Shown: positions 33,383-42,442, counted from the stretch's first letter. The stretch is 43,451 bases of DNA from an uncultured Bryobacterales bacterium (GCA_937959285.1 CALGAR010000131.1:1-43451); one strand, 5' to 3'. The notes: generated from the sequence alone by a model not told the origin. Program-made: numbers and translations.

Positions 33383-34813
33383 TTACGAGATGCGGCGAGC
33401 GAGGACCGTGTAATCGAATCCCCCAAAGAAGGTCTCTCGAAAATTCTCAGGCAATTCCAAAAGCGACGGAATAGCCTGCGAAGCCGGAGCAAGCTTTTGT
33501 ACGTGAAGGCGGCCAAAGCCAGCTTCTTCGAGGCAGAAACACAGCAGCGCAGGAGGAACGGGACGTAGGTGCGTGGGATCAAGATAGAAGAACGTGGCGA
33601 AGATTGCAAGACACTCGGGGTTTGGCGTCTCGATGGCAAGAAGGCCATTGAGTTGTAGCTTGCGGGCAGCTAACGCAATAAACTCGGGCAGCCTTGAAAC
33701 CGGCAGATGCTCTACGACGTGGCAGCAAAAAAGACCGTCGAGCGAGGCATCAGGAAGGCTGTCGAGATACTCGAACAGATCGCCCTGGCTGACGTTCAGC
33801 CCTTTGCTCTGGCAATATCTGACCAGCTCTTCGGACTGTTCAACCCCCTGGGCGGAAACACCAGCCTCCCGCATCAGATCGAGGAACTCGCCGCGGCCGC
33901 AGCCTACATCAAGAACGGAGCGGCAATCCTTGAAGTGAGGCACGTAGAAACGCTGCGTTTCGCGCACGTGCTCCTCGCTCCCGCGGAACCGTTCTGCGAA
34001 GCGCACAAAATCGATGTTCACCTGCGGCTGCTCAACGGGCGCCTGAGCGACAGCCGGAGCAGGGGACACCGGAGCCGTTGCAACGCGGCGGCTGGCAAGT
34101 CTCAGCTCCTGATGGATCAGCCGCTCGAACTCGCCGCGTACCTTCTCGAGGTCTGCCCACAGGCGCTCTTGAATCTCGTGCACGGCCCGCTCCAACGCAG
34201 TCGTGAACTCGCGGTGCTGCTGCCGCACGAGATCCCGAAACTCCTGCTCCTGCAATGTAAGGCGGTGTGAGTGGGCAGCCTGCGTCTCCGAGATCGAGCG
34301 GAGAAACTGAATCTCGTTTGCCGCCAGCTTCTGCTCCCAGGCATTCCGCCACTCCGCCCAATGCACGCGGATATCCTTGAGTTCAGCCGCCTCGGTCTGC
34401 AGATTCCGGGCCTGCTCTTCGCTCCGCTGCCTGGACTCCCGAATGAGGCCGTCGATCGCCGCGAGCGATCGCTTGATTTCGTTCAGCGCCTCGAGCTCCG
34501 CCTCGACGCACTGCATCACCGCGCGGTTGAACTCCACCTGCTCACGGACATGCCAATCCAGTACCCGTGCGACGGTGCGCTTCACAAACTGGATCAGGTT
34601 GTTCAGCAGTCCGGGCGGGCGGGGATTCACCGTACCAATGGCCGCAACCTTGCCTTCCGCCGCATCACGCGCGTGCACGATGGGCATGAGGTCGGGCAGC
34701 GGAACCGAGCCGCCGCTATCGCCGAGCGGATAGCGGGCGCGAACCCGGTCCTGGATCTCGCGAATGATCGCTGTCAGTTCGACGGTCTTCGGATCAAGTC
34801 CTTCAGCGGCCAT
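33383..34813 (-). CDS. SAM-dependent methyltransferase with long N-terminal coiled coil
   Basis: A 476-residue protein. Residues 75-245 form a long coiled coil (EQVEFNRAVMQCVEAELEAL and onward). After a Pro/Ala linker comes a class I methyltransferase: RFRGSEEHVRETQRFYVPHF, then LDVGCGRGEF (301-310), then CCHVVEHLP, then ETPNPECLAIFATFFYLDPT. This combination is known from enzymes in O-antigen and capsule clusters that modify the sugar chain end. It overlaps the queF stop by 11 bp. No other polysaccharide assembly gene is visible here, so its substrate is inferred. Confidence 0.83.
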   Translation of the reverse strand: MAAEGLDPKTVELTAIIREIQDRVRARYPLGDSGGSVPLPDLMPIVHARDAAEGKVAAIGTVNPRPPGLLNNLIQFVKRTVARVLDWHVREQVEFNRAVMQCVEAELEALNEIKRSLAAIDGLIRESRQRSEEQARNLQTEAAELKDIRVHWAEWRNAWEQKLAANEIQFLRSISETQAAHSHRLTLQEQEFRDLVRQQHREFTTALERAVHEIQERLWADLEKVRGEFERLIHQELRLASRRVATAPVSPAPAVAQAPVEQPQVNIDFVRFAERFRGSEEHVRETQRFYVPHFKDCRSVLDVGCGRGEFLDLMREAGVSAQGVEQSEELVRYCQSKGLNVSQGDLFEYLDSLPDASLDGLFCCHVVEHLPVSRLPEFIALAARKLQLNGLLAIETPNPECLAIFATFFYLDPTHLRPVPPALLCFCLEEAGFGRLHVQKLAPASQAIPSLLELPENFRETFFGGFDYTVLARRIS

Positions 34814-35279
34814 TTTTGCGGGACCAGCTCGCTGTGATCTTCGAGTAGACGCCGCCCCGAGGAGTGAACTCCCCGGTCACGGTCGCACACACAGGCTTGC
34901 AGGCATCCACGATGTCCCGCAGGAAGCGATTGACGACGTTCTCCTGAAAAATGCCAAGGTTGCGATAGGCGAGCATGTACATCTTCAGCGACTTCAGCTC
35001 CAGGCACAGCTTATCCGGCACGTAGCTGATCGTGATGGTGCCATGATCGGGCAGCCCTGTACGCGGGCACACAGAGGTGAACTCTGGCATTTCGATCTCG
35101 ATGTTGTAGGGCTCGCGGTACTGGTTCTCCCACGTTTCAATCCTGGGCAGCTCGGCGTCGATACCCGATTTTGCGTGCTCCAGCGTATACTCCGGTTCCG
35201 TCTGCTGCGCGTCTTTCGGAGTTTTCGCGTCTTCCGGATCCTGGTGTCCTTTGTGATTTTTGTGGTGCTTCTTCTTCAT
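34803..35279 (-). CDS. queF: NADPH-dependent 7-cyano-7-deazaguanine (preQ0) reductase
   Basis: A 158-residue type I QueF, which reduces the preQ0 nitrile to the preQ1 amine in queuosine biosynthesis. The motif EFTSVCPRTGLPDHG contains the nucleophile Cys71, and ELKSLKMYMLAYRNLGIFQE is the NADPH-binding QueF signature. A Lys/His-rich N-terminal extension (MKKKHHKNHKGHQ) precedes the fold. The start follows GGAGGAGG and overlaps the upstream gene by 4 bp. No other queuosine gene is in the window. Confidence 0.93.
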   Translation of the reverse strand: MKKKHHKNHKGHQDPEDAKTPKDAQQTEPEYTLEHAKSGIDAELPRIETWENQYREPYNIEIEMPEFTSVCPRTGLPDHGTITISYVPDKLCLELKSLKMYMLAYRNLGIFQENVVNRFLRDIVDACKPVCATVTGEFTPRGGVYSKITASWSRKNGR

Positions 35280-36520
35280 GCTCCTCCTCCGTTCCCCAGT
35301 GTTCGCACAAGCAGATCGAGAAAGAGGCCGACATCCGTAACCACTCCGACCGCCTGCCCAGTCCCCCGGTCGCTTACCTTGGTTGCAACCGCCGGGTTGA
35401 TGTCGACGCACACAATCTTCACCCAGCTAGGCAGCATATTGCCGACAGCGATCGAATGCAGCATGGATCCCAGGCAGAGCACGAGGCCGGCGCCGCGAAG
35501 CTGTTCCGCGTACGCATCCTGGGCCTCGTTCATGTCCGTGATCGTATCCGGCAGCGGTCCGTCGTCCCGGAGGCTGCCCGCAAGCACGAAGGGAATGCCT
35601 GCCTTCACACACTCGTACATCACGCCGCTTTTCAGCTTTCCACTCTCGACAGCCTTGGCGATGCTGCCGGCGTGGTAGATGGCGTTAATGGCGCGCATGT
35701 GATTGCGATGGCCGTGTTCCTCCTGGCGTCCGTCCGCCTGGCGCACCCCGAGAGAGGTTCCCAGCAAAGCGGCTTCGATGTCGTGAACACCGAGGGCGTT
35801 CCCGGCCAGCAACACCTGAACCCAGCCTTCGCGGATCAGTCTGGCAAGCGAAGGAGCCCCGCCTGTGTGAACGACGACAGGCCCTGCCACGACGACCACC
35901 TTCTGGCCCGCCTCGCGCGCCTGACGCACGAGCGCAGCCGTCTGACGTACCGCCGTCTCAACCTGCCGCTCCGAAGAGATGCCATTCGACATGAAAGCGA
36001 AGGCAAGCCGGTCGCGCTCCTTCGGCTCTGGAATCACGCGGATTCCGCGCATACCCACGACGACCTGATCGCCCGCTTGCAGATCCCGCAACCGCCGGCA
36101 GTAGGCTTCGCCGTTCGCAATGACGATCATGGCATCCATCCGCTGATTCTTCACTTCAAGCCATTCGCCGTTCAATCGAACCAGCGTGCGGTGATTCGTC
36201 GTGGAGTAGAAATCCTCTGGCGCACACTTGTCCCGTTCCACCGTGCGCAGCTCAACGTCGCCCGAATCGACGGGTGTACAGCCGAGGCCCAGAAGCTGGG
36301 CGAGCATCTGCCTCATCTGCTCCGAGGTAGGCGCCTCGACTTTCAGGCGGAGGTAGGATGGTTCGCTATTGGTCTTCCCGATCTCGAAGCGTTCCACTTC
36401 GAAACGCCCGCCGAATTCGACGACGGTATCGAAGATACGCTCCATCACCTGGGAGTCGATCAGGTGTCCGACAGCCTCGACAACCTCCTGAATAGGTACA
36501 GCTCTTGTGCTTGATTCCAT
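35276..36520 (-). CDS. TIGR00300-family (LOR/SDH-like, archaeal ornithine cyclodeaminase type) protein
   Basis: A 414-residue protein I recognise as the TIGR00300 family by GHLIDSQVMERIFDTVVEFG near the start and by a Rossmann-like C-terminal half with VVVVAGPVVVHTGGAPSLAR and GVMYECVKAGIPFVLAGSLR. Related proteins in archaea and the C-terminal part of cyanobacterial arginine-catabolising ArgZ/AgrE have been linked to ornithine-to-proline conversion; applying that here is inference. It overlaps queF by 4 bp and lies 59 bp after a methyltransferase gene in the same direction. Confidence 0.8.
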   Translation of the reverse strand: MESSTRAVPIQEVVEAVGHLIDSQVMERIFDTVVEFGGRFEVERFEIGKTNSEPSYLRLKVEAPTSEQMRQMLAQLLGLGCTPVDSGDVELRTVERDKCAPEDFYSTTNHRTLVRLNGEWLEVKNQRMDAMIVIANGEAYCRRLRDLQAGDQVVVGMRGIRVIPEPKERDRLAFAFMSNGISSERQVETAVRQTAALVRQAREAGQKVVVVAGPVVVHTGGAPSLARLIREGWVQVLLAGNALGVHDIEAALLGTSLGVRQADGRQEEHGHRNHMRAINAIYHAGSIAKAVESGKLKSGVMYECVKAGIPFVLAGSLRDDGPLPDTITDMNEAQDAYAEQLRGAGLVLCLGSMLHSIAVGNMLPSWVKIVCVDINPAVATKVSDRGTGQAVGVVTDVGLFLDLLVRTLGNGGGA

Positions 36521-36579
36521 GCGATGTCTATCTCTTCAGGATACCTGCTTCGAAGCTCAGAGCGAAGGATTGCCTGAAC

Positions 36580-37230
36580 TTACCGGTGGGCGATCCAGGC
36601 GAGGAAGAGACCGTCGGGTGCCACGTCCTCCCAATAGGAAATGTATTGACTGCGGACTTTCCGGCAGTGGCGCCGCAGGAGCCTTTCCAGTTCCTTCCGC
36701 CCGAACCACTGTTCCCACGCCGGCGTCTGCAGACGGCCCCAATGCGCCGCGTTCTTGTCGATGATGATCACCGGAGCGCCCGGCTTCACAACGCGGCAAA
36801 TTTCCGCAACTGCAAGCTCAATGTCCACCGCGTGCTCCAGCGACTCGGTGGCGTATGCGCCGTCAAAGCAGCCATCCGGGAAGGGAAGTGCCGTCATCGA
36901 GCCGGCGACCGGACTAATGCCGCCCGGAACCGCCCGCAGCATCGCTTCCGCAAGGTCCAGCGCTACAATACGGGCCCCGGGGTTCTTTTCATAGAGAACT
37001 CGCGCAAACCTGCCCTTGCCGCAGCCTACGTCGATGACTCGGCGGCCATTCAGGTCGCCCATTGTCTCGAGGATCAGTTTGACGTGAACGATGCGGGGGT
37101 CAATGGTGGAGGGGAAATGCTCTTCATCAGCGGCGGAGGTTTCGAAGGACTGGCGGATCTCACGGAGGAGATCCGCCGTCAAGGCCTGTGCCTTCCGTTT
37201 CCGGCCGAGAAGCCTGGAAAGCCAGTTCAC
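36580..37230 (-). CDS. Class I SAM-dependent methyltransferase
   Basis: A 216-residue methyltransferase with RRVIDVGCGKGRFARVLYEK (motif I), ALDLAEAML (motif II) and FPDGCFDGAYATESLEHA (motif IV). The fold is of the Methyltransf_11 type, with no substrate-specific feature. The start overlaps the phosphofructokinase stop by 4 bp, and a second, unrelated methyltransferase lies three genes downstream. Confidence 0.85.
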   Translation of the reverse strand: MNWLSRLLGRKRKAQALTADLLREIRQSFETSAADEEHFPSTIDPRIVHVKLILETMGDLNGRRVIDVGCGKGRFARVLYEKNPGARIVALDLAEAMLRAVPGGISPVAGSMTALPFPDGCFDGAYATESLEHAVDIELAVAEICRVVKPGAPVIIIDKNAAHWGRLQTPAWEQWFGRKELERLLRRHCRKVRSQYISYWEDVAPDGLFLAWIAHR

Positions 37231-38408
37231 GCGCGAGTGAGGAAGATCGGAAGTCCGACCTTGTTTGAATAGTTCGGCCGGTAGCGTTCCACGTTGTACA
37301 TCGTGTTGACGTCCACCTTGCGCGGTCCGAGCTTCGGATCGGGAATCGGAACCATCGCGTAGCAGCCGTTCTGGATGGCCGTCATCAATCCGCTCTTGTT
37401 CGCCAGGATCGTATCAAAGGCCATGTTACCGAAGGTTGCGGCGACCATCTTGTCGACGAAGTCCGGATCACCGCTGCGAAGGTCATAGGTGAGGTCGCTC
37501 ACAATGGTCTCTTCCTTCGTGAGCTTCTTGATCTCCTCGCTCAGATCCTCCGCAACGTTCGCCTTCTTGCGGTGGCCGAAGGCGTCTGCTTCTCCGTAAT
37601 GCCGCACTTGGTAGCCTTCCCATTCCGCTCCCTCGGACAGTACAACCAGGCAGTAGTTGCTCGGGTTGTTCCGCTTATCCGTAATGAGCAGATCCACCAT
37701 CTTCTCGAGGTTGAACTTGTACTCGGGAATGCCGCAGCGGATCGACGTCACATAAGCGGTGTACAAGGCGGTATAGCCGGCGTCGCGCCCAAAGACGCGG
37801 AAGATGCCGACGCGCTCATGCGAGCCGACGGTCGTCCGCTGACGGTTGATGGCATCCATTGCGCGGGTGATTGCGGTTGAGAAGCCGATGCAGTATTCGG
37901 TGTTCCGGACGTCGTTGTCCATCGTCTTCGGAACCGCCACCACCTTGACGCCCAGTTCATGCAGGCGCGCTGCGTAGCTGAGTGTGTCGTCCCCGCCGAT
38001 TGCAATCAAATACTCGATACCGAGGCGCTCAAGGTTCTTCAGAACCTGGGAGCTCATGTCGAAGACGACCGACGTCTCGCCGTTTTTCGTCGATTCGTGC
38101 TTTGGAAACTCAACCCCGCGCAGAAAGTCCGGAAGCTTCTTCATTTTGGAAGGGTTCGTCCGGCTGCTATGAAGGAAGGTTCCGCCCGTGCGGTCAACCG
38201 TGCGGGTATTCTCTCGTGTCAACGGCAGGATGTAACGGGCCTTGCTCGCGGGGTCATCGAGGTTTACGTGGGTCAAGCCTTCCCACCCGCGCCGGATGCC
38301 GATTACCTCGGCATTGACTTCGCTCGCCCGATAAGTGACACCTTTGATAACCGAATTAAGACCGGGCACATCACCGCCGCCGGTCAATATACCAATGCGC
38401 TTCGGCAT
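37227..38408 (-). CDS. pfp: 6-phosphofructokinase, PPi-dependent type
   Basis: A 393-residue phosphofructokinase that makes fructose-1,6-bisphosphate. The N-terminal GILTGGGDVPGLN and GIRRGWEGL are normal. The phosphoryl-donor site reads GGDDT (138-142) and PKTMDND (160-166). In ATP-dependent enzymes these positions are Gly-Gly-Asp-Gly and Pro-Gly-Thr; Asp141 and Lys161 are the residues that select pyrophosphate in well-studied PPi-PFKs. So a reversible PPi-linked reaction is expected. A TATAAT box lies 40 bp upstream, and AGGGAG precedes the ATG. It heads a run of minus-strand genes. Confidence 0.9.
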   Translation of the reverse strand: MPKRIGILTGGGDVPGLNSVIKGVTYRASEVNAEVIGIRRGWEGLTHVNLDDPASKARYILPLTRENTRTVDRTGGTFLHSSRTNPSKMKKLPDFLRGVEFPKHESTKNGETSVVFDMSSQVLKNLERLGIEYLIAIGGDDTLSYAARLHELGVKVVAVPKTMDNDVRNTEYCIGFSTAITRAMDAINRQRTTVGSHERVGIFRVFGRDAGYTALYTAYVTSIRCGIPEYKFNLEKMVDLLITDKRNNPSNYCLVVLSEGAEWEGYQVRHYGEADAFGHRKKANVAEDLSEEIKKLTKEETIVSDLTYDLRSGDPDFVDKMVAATFGNMAFDTILANKSGLMTAIQNGCYAMVPIPDPKLGPRKVDVNTMYNVERYRPNYSNKVGLPIFLTRA

Positions 38409-38447
38409 TAAAGCTCCCTGAATAGAATTTGGAAGGATTCAACAACG

Positions 38448-38453
38448 ATTATA
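38448..38453 (-). promoter_or_regulatory. -10 box of the phosphofructokinase run
   Basis: TATAAT on the minus strand, 40 bp before the ATG. No clear -35 hexamer is present 16-18 bases further up. Confidence 0.45.
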
Positions 38454-38535
38454 TCTTGTCGCCCGCTGAACCCTATTGGCGGCCGGAAGACACACGACGA
38501 ACTAACGGGCCGCAACAACCCAAGCCGTCGCCGAA

Positions 38536-39684
38536 TCAATTCCGGGAATAGACAACCTGGCCGTTGACTACCGTCTTTTCGACCTGAATGGACCGCTCGT
38601 TCTCGTTAAAGCGGAACAGGACGAGATCCGCCCTCTCGCCCGGAGCCACGCCGCGCTGCCGCAACGGCACCCGGGCTGCCCTGGCTGGATTGCGGGTCGC
38701 CATCGTGATGGCTTCAAGAAGGCTCAGACCAGCCAGTTGCATGAGCTTCGTGACGCCGCGATCCATCTTCAGGGAAGAGCCAGCCAGCCGCACGCCGTCC
38801 ACCAGACGCACGCTGTCGTCCTCGGACAGGACTACCTCCACCTCTCCCAGACGGTAGCGGCCGGGTGCGCAACCCGCAGGGGCCACAGCGTCGGTAGTGA
38901 GCACCGAGCGCTCAATTCCCTTGGCTCGCAGCGCTACCTTCAGGAACGAGGCGGGCAGGTGGATGCCGTCGGCGATAAAGCTCGCCGTCAAACGGTCGTC
39001 CGCAAGCTGTTCCCAGATGTAGTTGGGGTGCCGAGGCAACATGCTGTCCGCGCCGTTGCCGAGATGCGTCGACATCGTGGCGCCCGCCTTCACAGCATCG
39101 TCCAATTGCTGTGCCGAGGCGCGCGTATGACCGATGGCGACCACAACGCCCTCCCGCACCAGCGATTCGATGTAGCGCGGCGCTTCCGGCCACTCCGGGG
39201 CCACCGTGACCAGACGCACGTTGCCCTGGGCTGCCTCCTGCCAGCGGCGGAACTCTTCGAGATCAGGCGGGCGAACCCAACGGCGGGGATGCGCTCCCCG
39301 GGGTCCGTCCTCCGGAGAAATATGGGGCCCCTCGACGTGGAACGCCTCCATCGAGGCGCCCTCCGGCAGACACTCTTTTGCGCGGGCCAGATTTCGCAGA
39401 GCTCCGGCCATATCCTCGGGGCTTCCTGTGATGACCGTGGGAAAGAAGCGCGTTACGCCGGTCTCGTACATTTTTCGGATCGATTCGGCGATCGCCTCGT
39501 GGCTCGCCGTCGGCGAATTGTAGTCGACGCCGCCAAAACCGTTGACCTGCACATCGATAAAACCAGGAGCAAGATAAGGCAACCCCTCAGAGGGCGCGAT
39601 CAGATGGTCCACGGACTGAATCTGCTCGTCAAACGTGACGGCAATCGCCTCTCCGCTGCCGACATCAATACCTTGATATGTCAT
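38536..39684 (-). CDS. nagA: N-acetylglucosamine-6-phosphate deacetylase
   Basis: A 382-residue amidohydrolase that removes acetate from GlcNAc-6-P in amino-sugar and cell-wall recycling. PGFIDVQVNGFGGVDY shows the NagA-type QxN in place of the usual HxH. The metal-binding Glu is in FHVEGPHISP, with the His residues in GHTRAS and STHLGNG and the catalytic Asp in LTTDAV. Length is typical. The downstream glucosamine-6-P deaminase (nagB) is not in the window. It is transcribed from a 272-bp gap that holds no other supported gene. Confidence 0.92.
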   Translation of the reverse strand: MTYQGIDVGSGEAIAVTFDEQIQSVDHLIAPSEGLPYLAPGFIDVQVNGFGGVDYNSPTASHEAIAESIRKMYETGVTRFFPTVITGSPEDMAGALRNLARAKECLPEGASMEAFHVEGPHISPEDGPRGAHPRRWVRPPDLEEFRRWQEAAQGNVRLVTVAPEWPEAPRYIESLVREGVVVAIGHTRASAQQLDDAVKAGATMSTHLGNGADSMLPRHPNYIWEQLADDRLTASFIADGIHLPASFLKVALRAKGIERSVLTTDAVAPAGCAPGRYRLGEVEVVLSEDDSVRLVDGVRLAGSSLKMDRGVTKLMQLAGLSLLEAITMATRNPARAARVPLRQRGVAPGERADLVLFRFNENERSIQVEKTVVNGQVVYSRN

Positions 39685-39956
39685 CGTGTTTGCCGCCTCC
39701 GCACAACATTTCCGATCTCTGCTGGTTTATGCACAGAATGTTCACAGCCCCGCCTCTCTAACTGAAAGGAAGAGCGAATACTTATTTCTGTTGAAAAGAA
39801 ACACAATGCCTGCTGATTGCCTGGCAGAACGATGCTCCACCTTGGTAAAAAGAACTCCAAGATCCTCTGCGGAAGCGGTCCGGCGGAACAATCTCGGGGG
39901 AGGTGGCCATCGGATCGCGACCGCGGGTCGAATCCCTCCCGCGGCAGCGAATTTAC
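39685..39956. other. 272-bp gap without a gene
   Basis: The gap lies between nagA (start 39684) and the ilvE stop (39957), both minus strand. I see no supported coding frame. AT-rich segments near 39770-39810 could hold the nagA promoter, but no box pair is convincing. The hairpin at 39921-39944 is listed separately. Confidence 0.5.
39921..39944 (-). terminator. Hairpin after the aminotransferase gene
   Basis: CCGCGGG (39921-39927) and CCCGCGG (39938-39944) form a perfect 7-bp stem with a 10-base loop, 12 bases past the ilvE stop in its direction. No T-run follows, so it is a moderate candidate. Confidence 0.45.
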
Positions 39957-40898
39957 TTAGGCTTCCACAGGCTCTCTGGATCTGACCGAACGAAGCCAGC
40001 CGAAGCGATCCGGAGACTTTCCGTTGATGATCGAGAAGAACTCGTTCTGAAGACGCTCGGTGATCGGCCCGCGCCGTCCAGTGCCCACCTTCACGCGGTC
40101 CACCGACCGGATCGGCGTGATCTCGGCTGCCGTGCCGGTAAAGAAGACTTCGTCGGCGATATAGAGCATTTCCCGGGGGATAATCGTCTCCACGACGGGG
40201 ATCTCCAGGACTTCCGCGAGCCGCAGAACCGTATCCCGTGTAATACCGGGCAATACCGAAGCTCCAAGCGGAGGCGTGTGAATTTTGCCGTCCCGCACGA
40301 CGAAAAGATTCTCGCCCGATCCCTCGCTGACGTAGCCTGAGGCGTCGAGTGCGATGCCCTCGGCGTATCCGTTCGCGTGCGCCTCCATTCGGATCAACTG
40401 TGAGTTCATGTAGTTGGCGCCCGCTTTCGCCAGCGCGGGCAGGGTATTCGGCGCAATCCGCGTCCAGCTTGAGACACACACGTCGACGCCTTCAGCCAGC
40501 GCCGCCTCGCCGAGATACTGGCCCCATTCCCAGCAAGCGATGTAAACCTCGACAGGATTGTTGATCGGAAGAACGCCCACATCCGCGTAACCACGTAGCA
40601 CAATGGGCCGTAAGTAGCAAGAATCCAAATTATTTACACGTACAAGTTCAACCATCGCATCAGAAATCTGCTGCGCGGTGAACGGTATCTCCATCCGGTA
40701 AATATGAGCGGAGTCAAACAGCCGGCGAACATGCTCTGGGAGTCGGAAAATTGCCGGGCCTGCGGGGGTCGAATAACATCTGATCCCTTCGAACACGGAG
40801 CTGCCGTAACTGACGACATGCGACAAGACATGGATCCTGGCGTCGTCCCAGTTGATGAAGCGTCCGTTGTGCCAGATCTTCTCGGTGGGCTTCAACAT
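39957..40898 (-). CDS. ilvE: Branched-chain amino-acid aminotransferase
   Basis: A 313-residue class IV PLP aminotransferase that interconverts Val, Leu and Ile with their 2-oxo acids. The PLP lysine is Lys158 in LPALAKAGANYMNSQL, and VSEGSGENLFVVRDGKI with the downstream EVFFTGTAAEITPI carries the phosphate-binding residues. YGSSVFEGIRCY near the N-terminus is typical. It lies alone, divergent from the M48 protease gene with a 99-bp gap. Confidence 0.93.
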   Translation of the reverse strand: MLKPTEKIWHNGRFINWDDARIHVLSHVVSYGSSVFEGIRCYSTPAGPAIFRLPEHVRRLFDSAHIYRMEIPFTAQQISDAMVELVRVNNLDSCYLRPIVLRGYADVGVLPINNPVEVYIACWEWGQYLGEAALAEGVDVCVSSWTRIAPNTLPALAKAGANYMNSQLIRMEAHANGYAEGIALDASGYVSEGSGENLFVVRDGKIHTPPLGASVLPGITRDTVLRLAEVLEIPVVETIIPREMLYIADEVFFTGTAAEITPIRSVDRVKVGTGRRGPITERLQNEFFSIINGKSPDRFGWLRSVRSREPVEA

Positions 40899-40997
40899 GC
40901 CGTTATCATAACAAGATGCGCGGTCTCTTCGTGATAGAGGCCGGAAACCGGTGCTAGCCGTCGTACATCAAGAGGAAGCAAGGGAGGAGCAGATTGC

Positions 40998-42335
40998 ATG
41001 GCACAAGCGGCGCGTACATTCCTGGCAGCAGTTCTCTTAGTTTCAGCGATCTTTGCACAGCAGCGTACGCTCAAGCCCGGAATGAACTTTTTCAGCAAGG
41101 AACAGGACATTCAACTGGGGAAGGAAGCAGCCGCACAAGTCGAGCGTGAAATGGAGGTCGTCCGGGATCAGGCGCTGAACGAATATATCAACCGCCTCGG
41201 CCGCCGTCTCGTCGAGCAGCCGGAAGCAGACCAGTATCCTTATACTTTCAAGATTGTTAACAACCCGGCAATCAATGCCTTTGCGCTGCCTGGAGGACCG
41301 ACCTATATCCATACTGGTCTGATTGCCGCCGCCGATAATGAGGAGCAACTGGTCGGGGTCATGGCGCACGAGGTCTCTCACGTGGCCCTGCGGCATGGCA
41401 CCAACCAGGTGTCGAAAGCGAATCTGATCCAGATTCCAGCGTTGCTTGCGGGAGCAATGGCAGGAGGCTCCATGCTGGGCCAGCTCGCCCAGATTGGAAT
41501 CGGACTCGGCGCAAACTCGCTGCTGCTCAAGTACTCGCGGAATGCGGAGCGCGACGCGGACCTGCTCGGCACCCGCATGATGGCCAAGGCCGGATACAAC
41601 CCGATTGAGATGGCCCGGTTCTTCGAAAAGCTTGAGGCGCAGGGCGGCAACCGCGGGCCCGAGTTTCTCGCGTCACACCCCAATCCGGGCAACCGTATGA
41701 AGGCTGTTCAGGACGAGATACGATACCTGCCGCAGAGGCAATACAACGCCGCCAGCGGACAGTTCGACCAGATGAAGCGGCGTGCCGCGGATCTGCTGAA
41801 ATCTTACTCGCCCGCGAAAACGCAGCAGCCACAACAACTCACGGCCCAGAATCTCCGGCCGTCCGGCCGCTTCAGGCAGCATCGCGCTCAGAAGTTCAGC
41901 ATCGCTTATCCGGATAACTGGGAGACCTTCAGCCAGAGCAACAACCCCTCGGCCCTGACCATCGCGCCCCGTGCCGGCGTTCTGTCCAACGGCGTCGGAT
42001 ACGGCGTCATCGTCAGTGTCTACAACAGCCAGGCGGGGGCGGCGGACCTTCGCCGCGATACCCGGCAGCTGATCCGGGAGATGCAAGCCGCAAACACAAG
42101 CATGCGGGCAGCCGGCGCCTCACGAAGGTTGCGCGTGGATAACCACGACGCGCTTGTCACAACCCTGTACTCGCAGTCGCCATTTGCCGGCGGTGAGCGC
42201 GAGATCGACATGCTTGTTACGGTTGCGCGCCCCGAGGGTCTTTTGTACCTCGTCTTCATTGCGCCGGAGAGTGAGTTCCGTCAGGTTCAGGCAACCTTCG
42301 AGGAAATGCTGAGGTCGGTTCGATTCAGCAGCTAA
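40998..42335 (+). CDS. Secreted M48-family metalloprotease with C-terminal extra domain
   Basis: A 445-residue exported protease. The signal peptide (MAQAARTFLAAVLLVSAIFA) lacks a lipobox Cys. The zinc site is HEVSH (His124, Glu125, His128) with the third ligand Glu184 in ERDADLLG, as in BepA-type quality-control proteases. The hydrophobic stretch after it (LIQIPALLAGAMAGG) is normal for the family. From about 290 an extra beta-rich domain (KFSIAYPDNWETFSQSNNPS) resembles DUF1795/PsbP-like folds and may guide substrates. GGGAGGAGC lies 8 bases before the ATG. Confidence 0.9.
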   Translation: MAQAARTFLAAVLLVSAIFAQQRTLKPGMNFFSKEQDIQLGKEAAAQVEREMEVVRDQALNEYINRLGRRLVEQPEADQYPYTFKIVNNPAINAFALPGGPTYIHTGLIAAADNEEQLVGVMAHEVSHVALRHGTNQVSKANLIQIPALLAGAMAGGSMLGQLAQIGIGLGANSLLLKYSRNAERDADLLGTRMMAKAGYNPIEMARFFEKLEAQGGNRGPEFLASHPNPGNRMKAVQDEIRYLPQRQYNAASGQFDQMKRRAADLLKSYSPAKTQQPQQLTAQNLRPSGRFRQHRAQKFSIAYPDNWETFSQSNNPSALTIAPRAGVLSNGVGYGVIVSVYNSQAGAADLRRDTRQLIREMQAANTSMRAAGASRRLRVDNHDALVTTLYSQSPFAGGEREIDMLVTVARPEGLLYLVFIAPESEFRQVQATFEEMLRSVRFSS

Positions 42336-42351
42336 ACGAGGCTGACAACCC

Positions 42352-42373
42352 GTTATCGGATACTTCCGATAAC
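42352..42373 (+). terminator. Terminator of the M48 protease gene
   Basis: GTTATCGGA-TACT-TCCGATAAC is a perfect 9-bp stem with a 4-base loop, 17 bases after the stop codon, followed by TTATATT. Confidence 0.7.
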
Positions 42374-42401
42374 TTATATTATGTCAACTGTTGTTGGCGT
42401 C

Positions 42402-42442
42402 AAAAAAGAAGCCTGTGCCCGGACTCGCCAAGCACAAGCCTT
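42402..42442 (-). terminator. Intrinsic terminator of the low-complexity minus-strand gene
   Basis: On the minus strand AAGGCTTGTGC and GCACAGGCTT form an imperfect stem directly followed by CTTTTTTG (six Ts). This is the best classical terminator in the window and lies 31 bases past the stop at 42474. Confidence 0.65.

Noticed and set aside
35171..36514. 447-codon plus-strand frame
   Set aside because: It lies opposite queF and the TIGR00300 gene, both clear families.
38737..39765. 342-codon plus-strand frame
   Set aside because: It is antisense to nagA, which has all catalytic motifs.
39900..39950. Sequence resembling a tRNA T-arm and acceptor (GGTCGAATCCCTCCCGCGG)
   Set aside because: No matching anticodon arm or 5' acceptor strand is found; it is better explained as the hairpin after ilvE.
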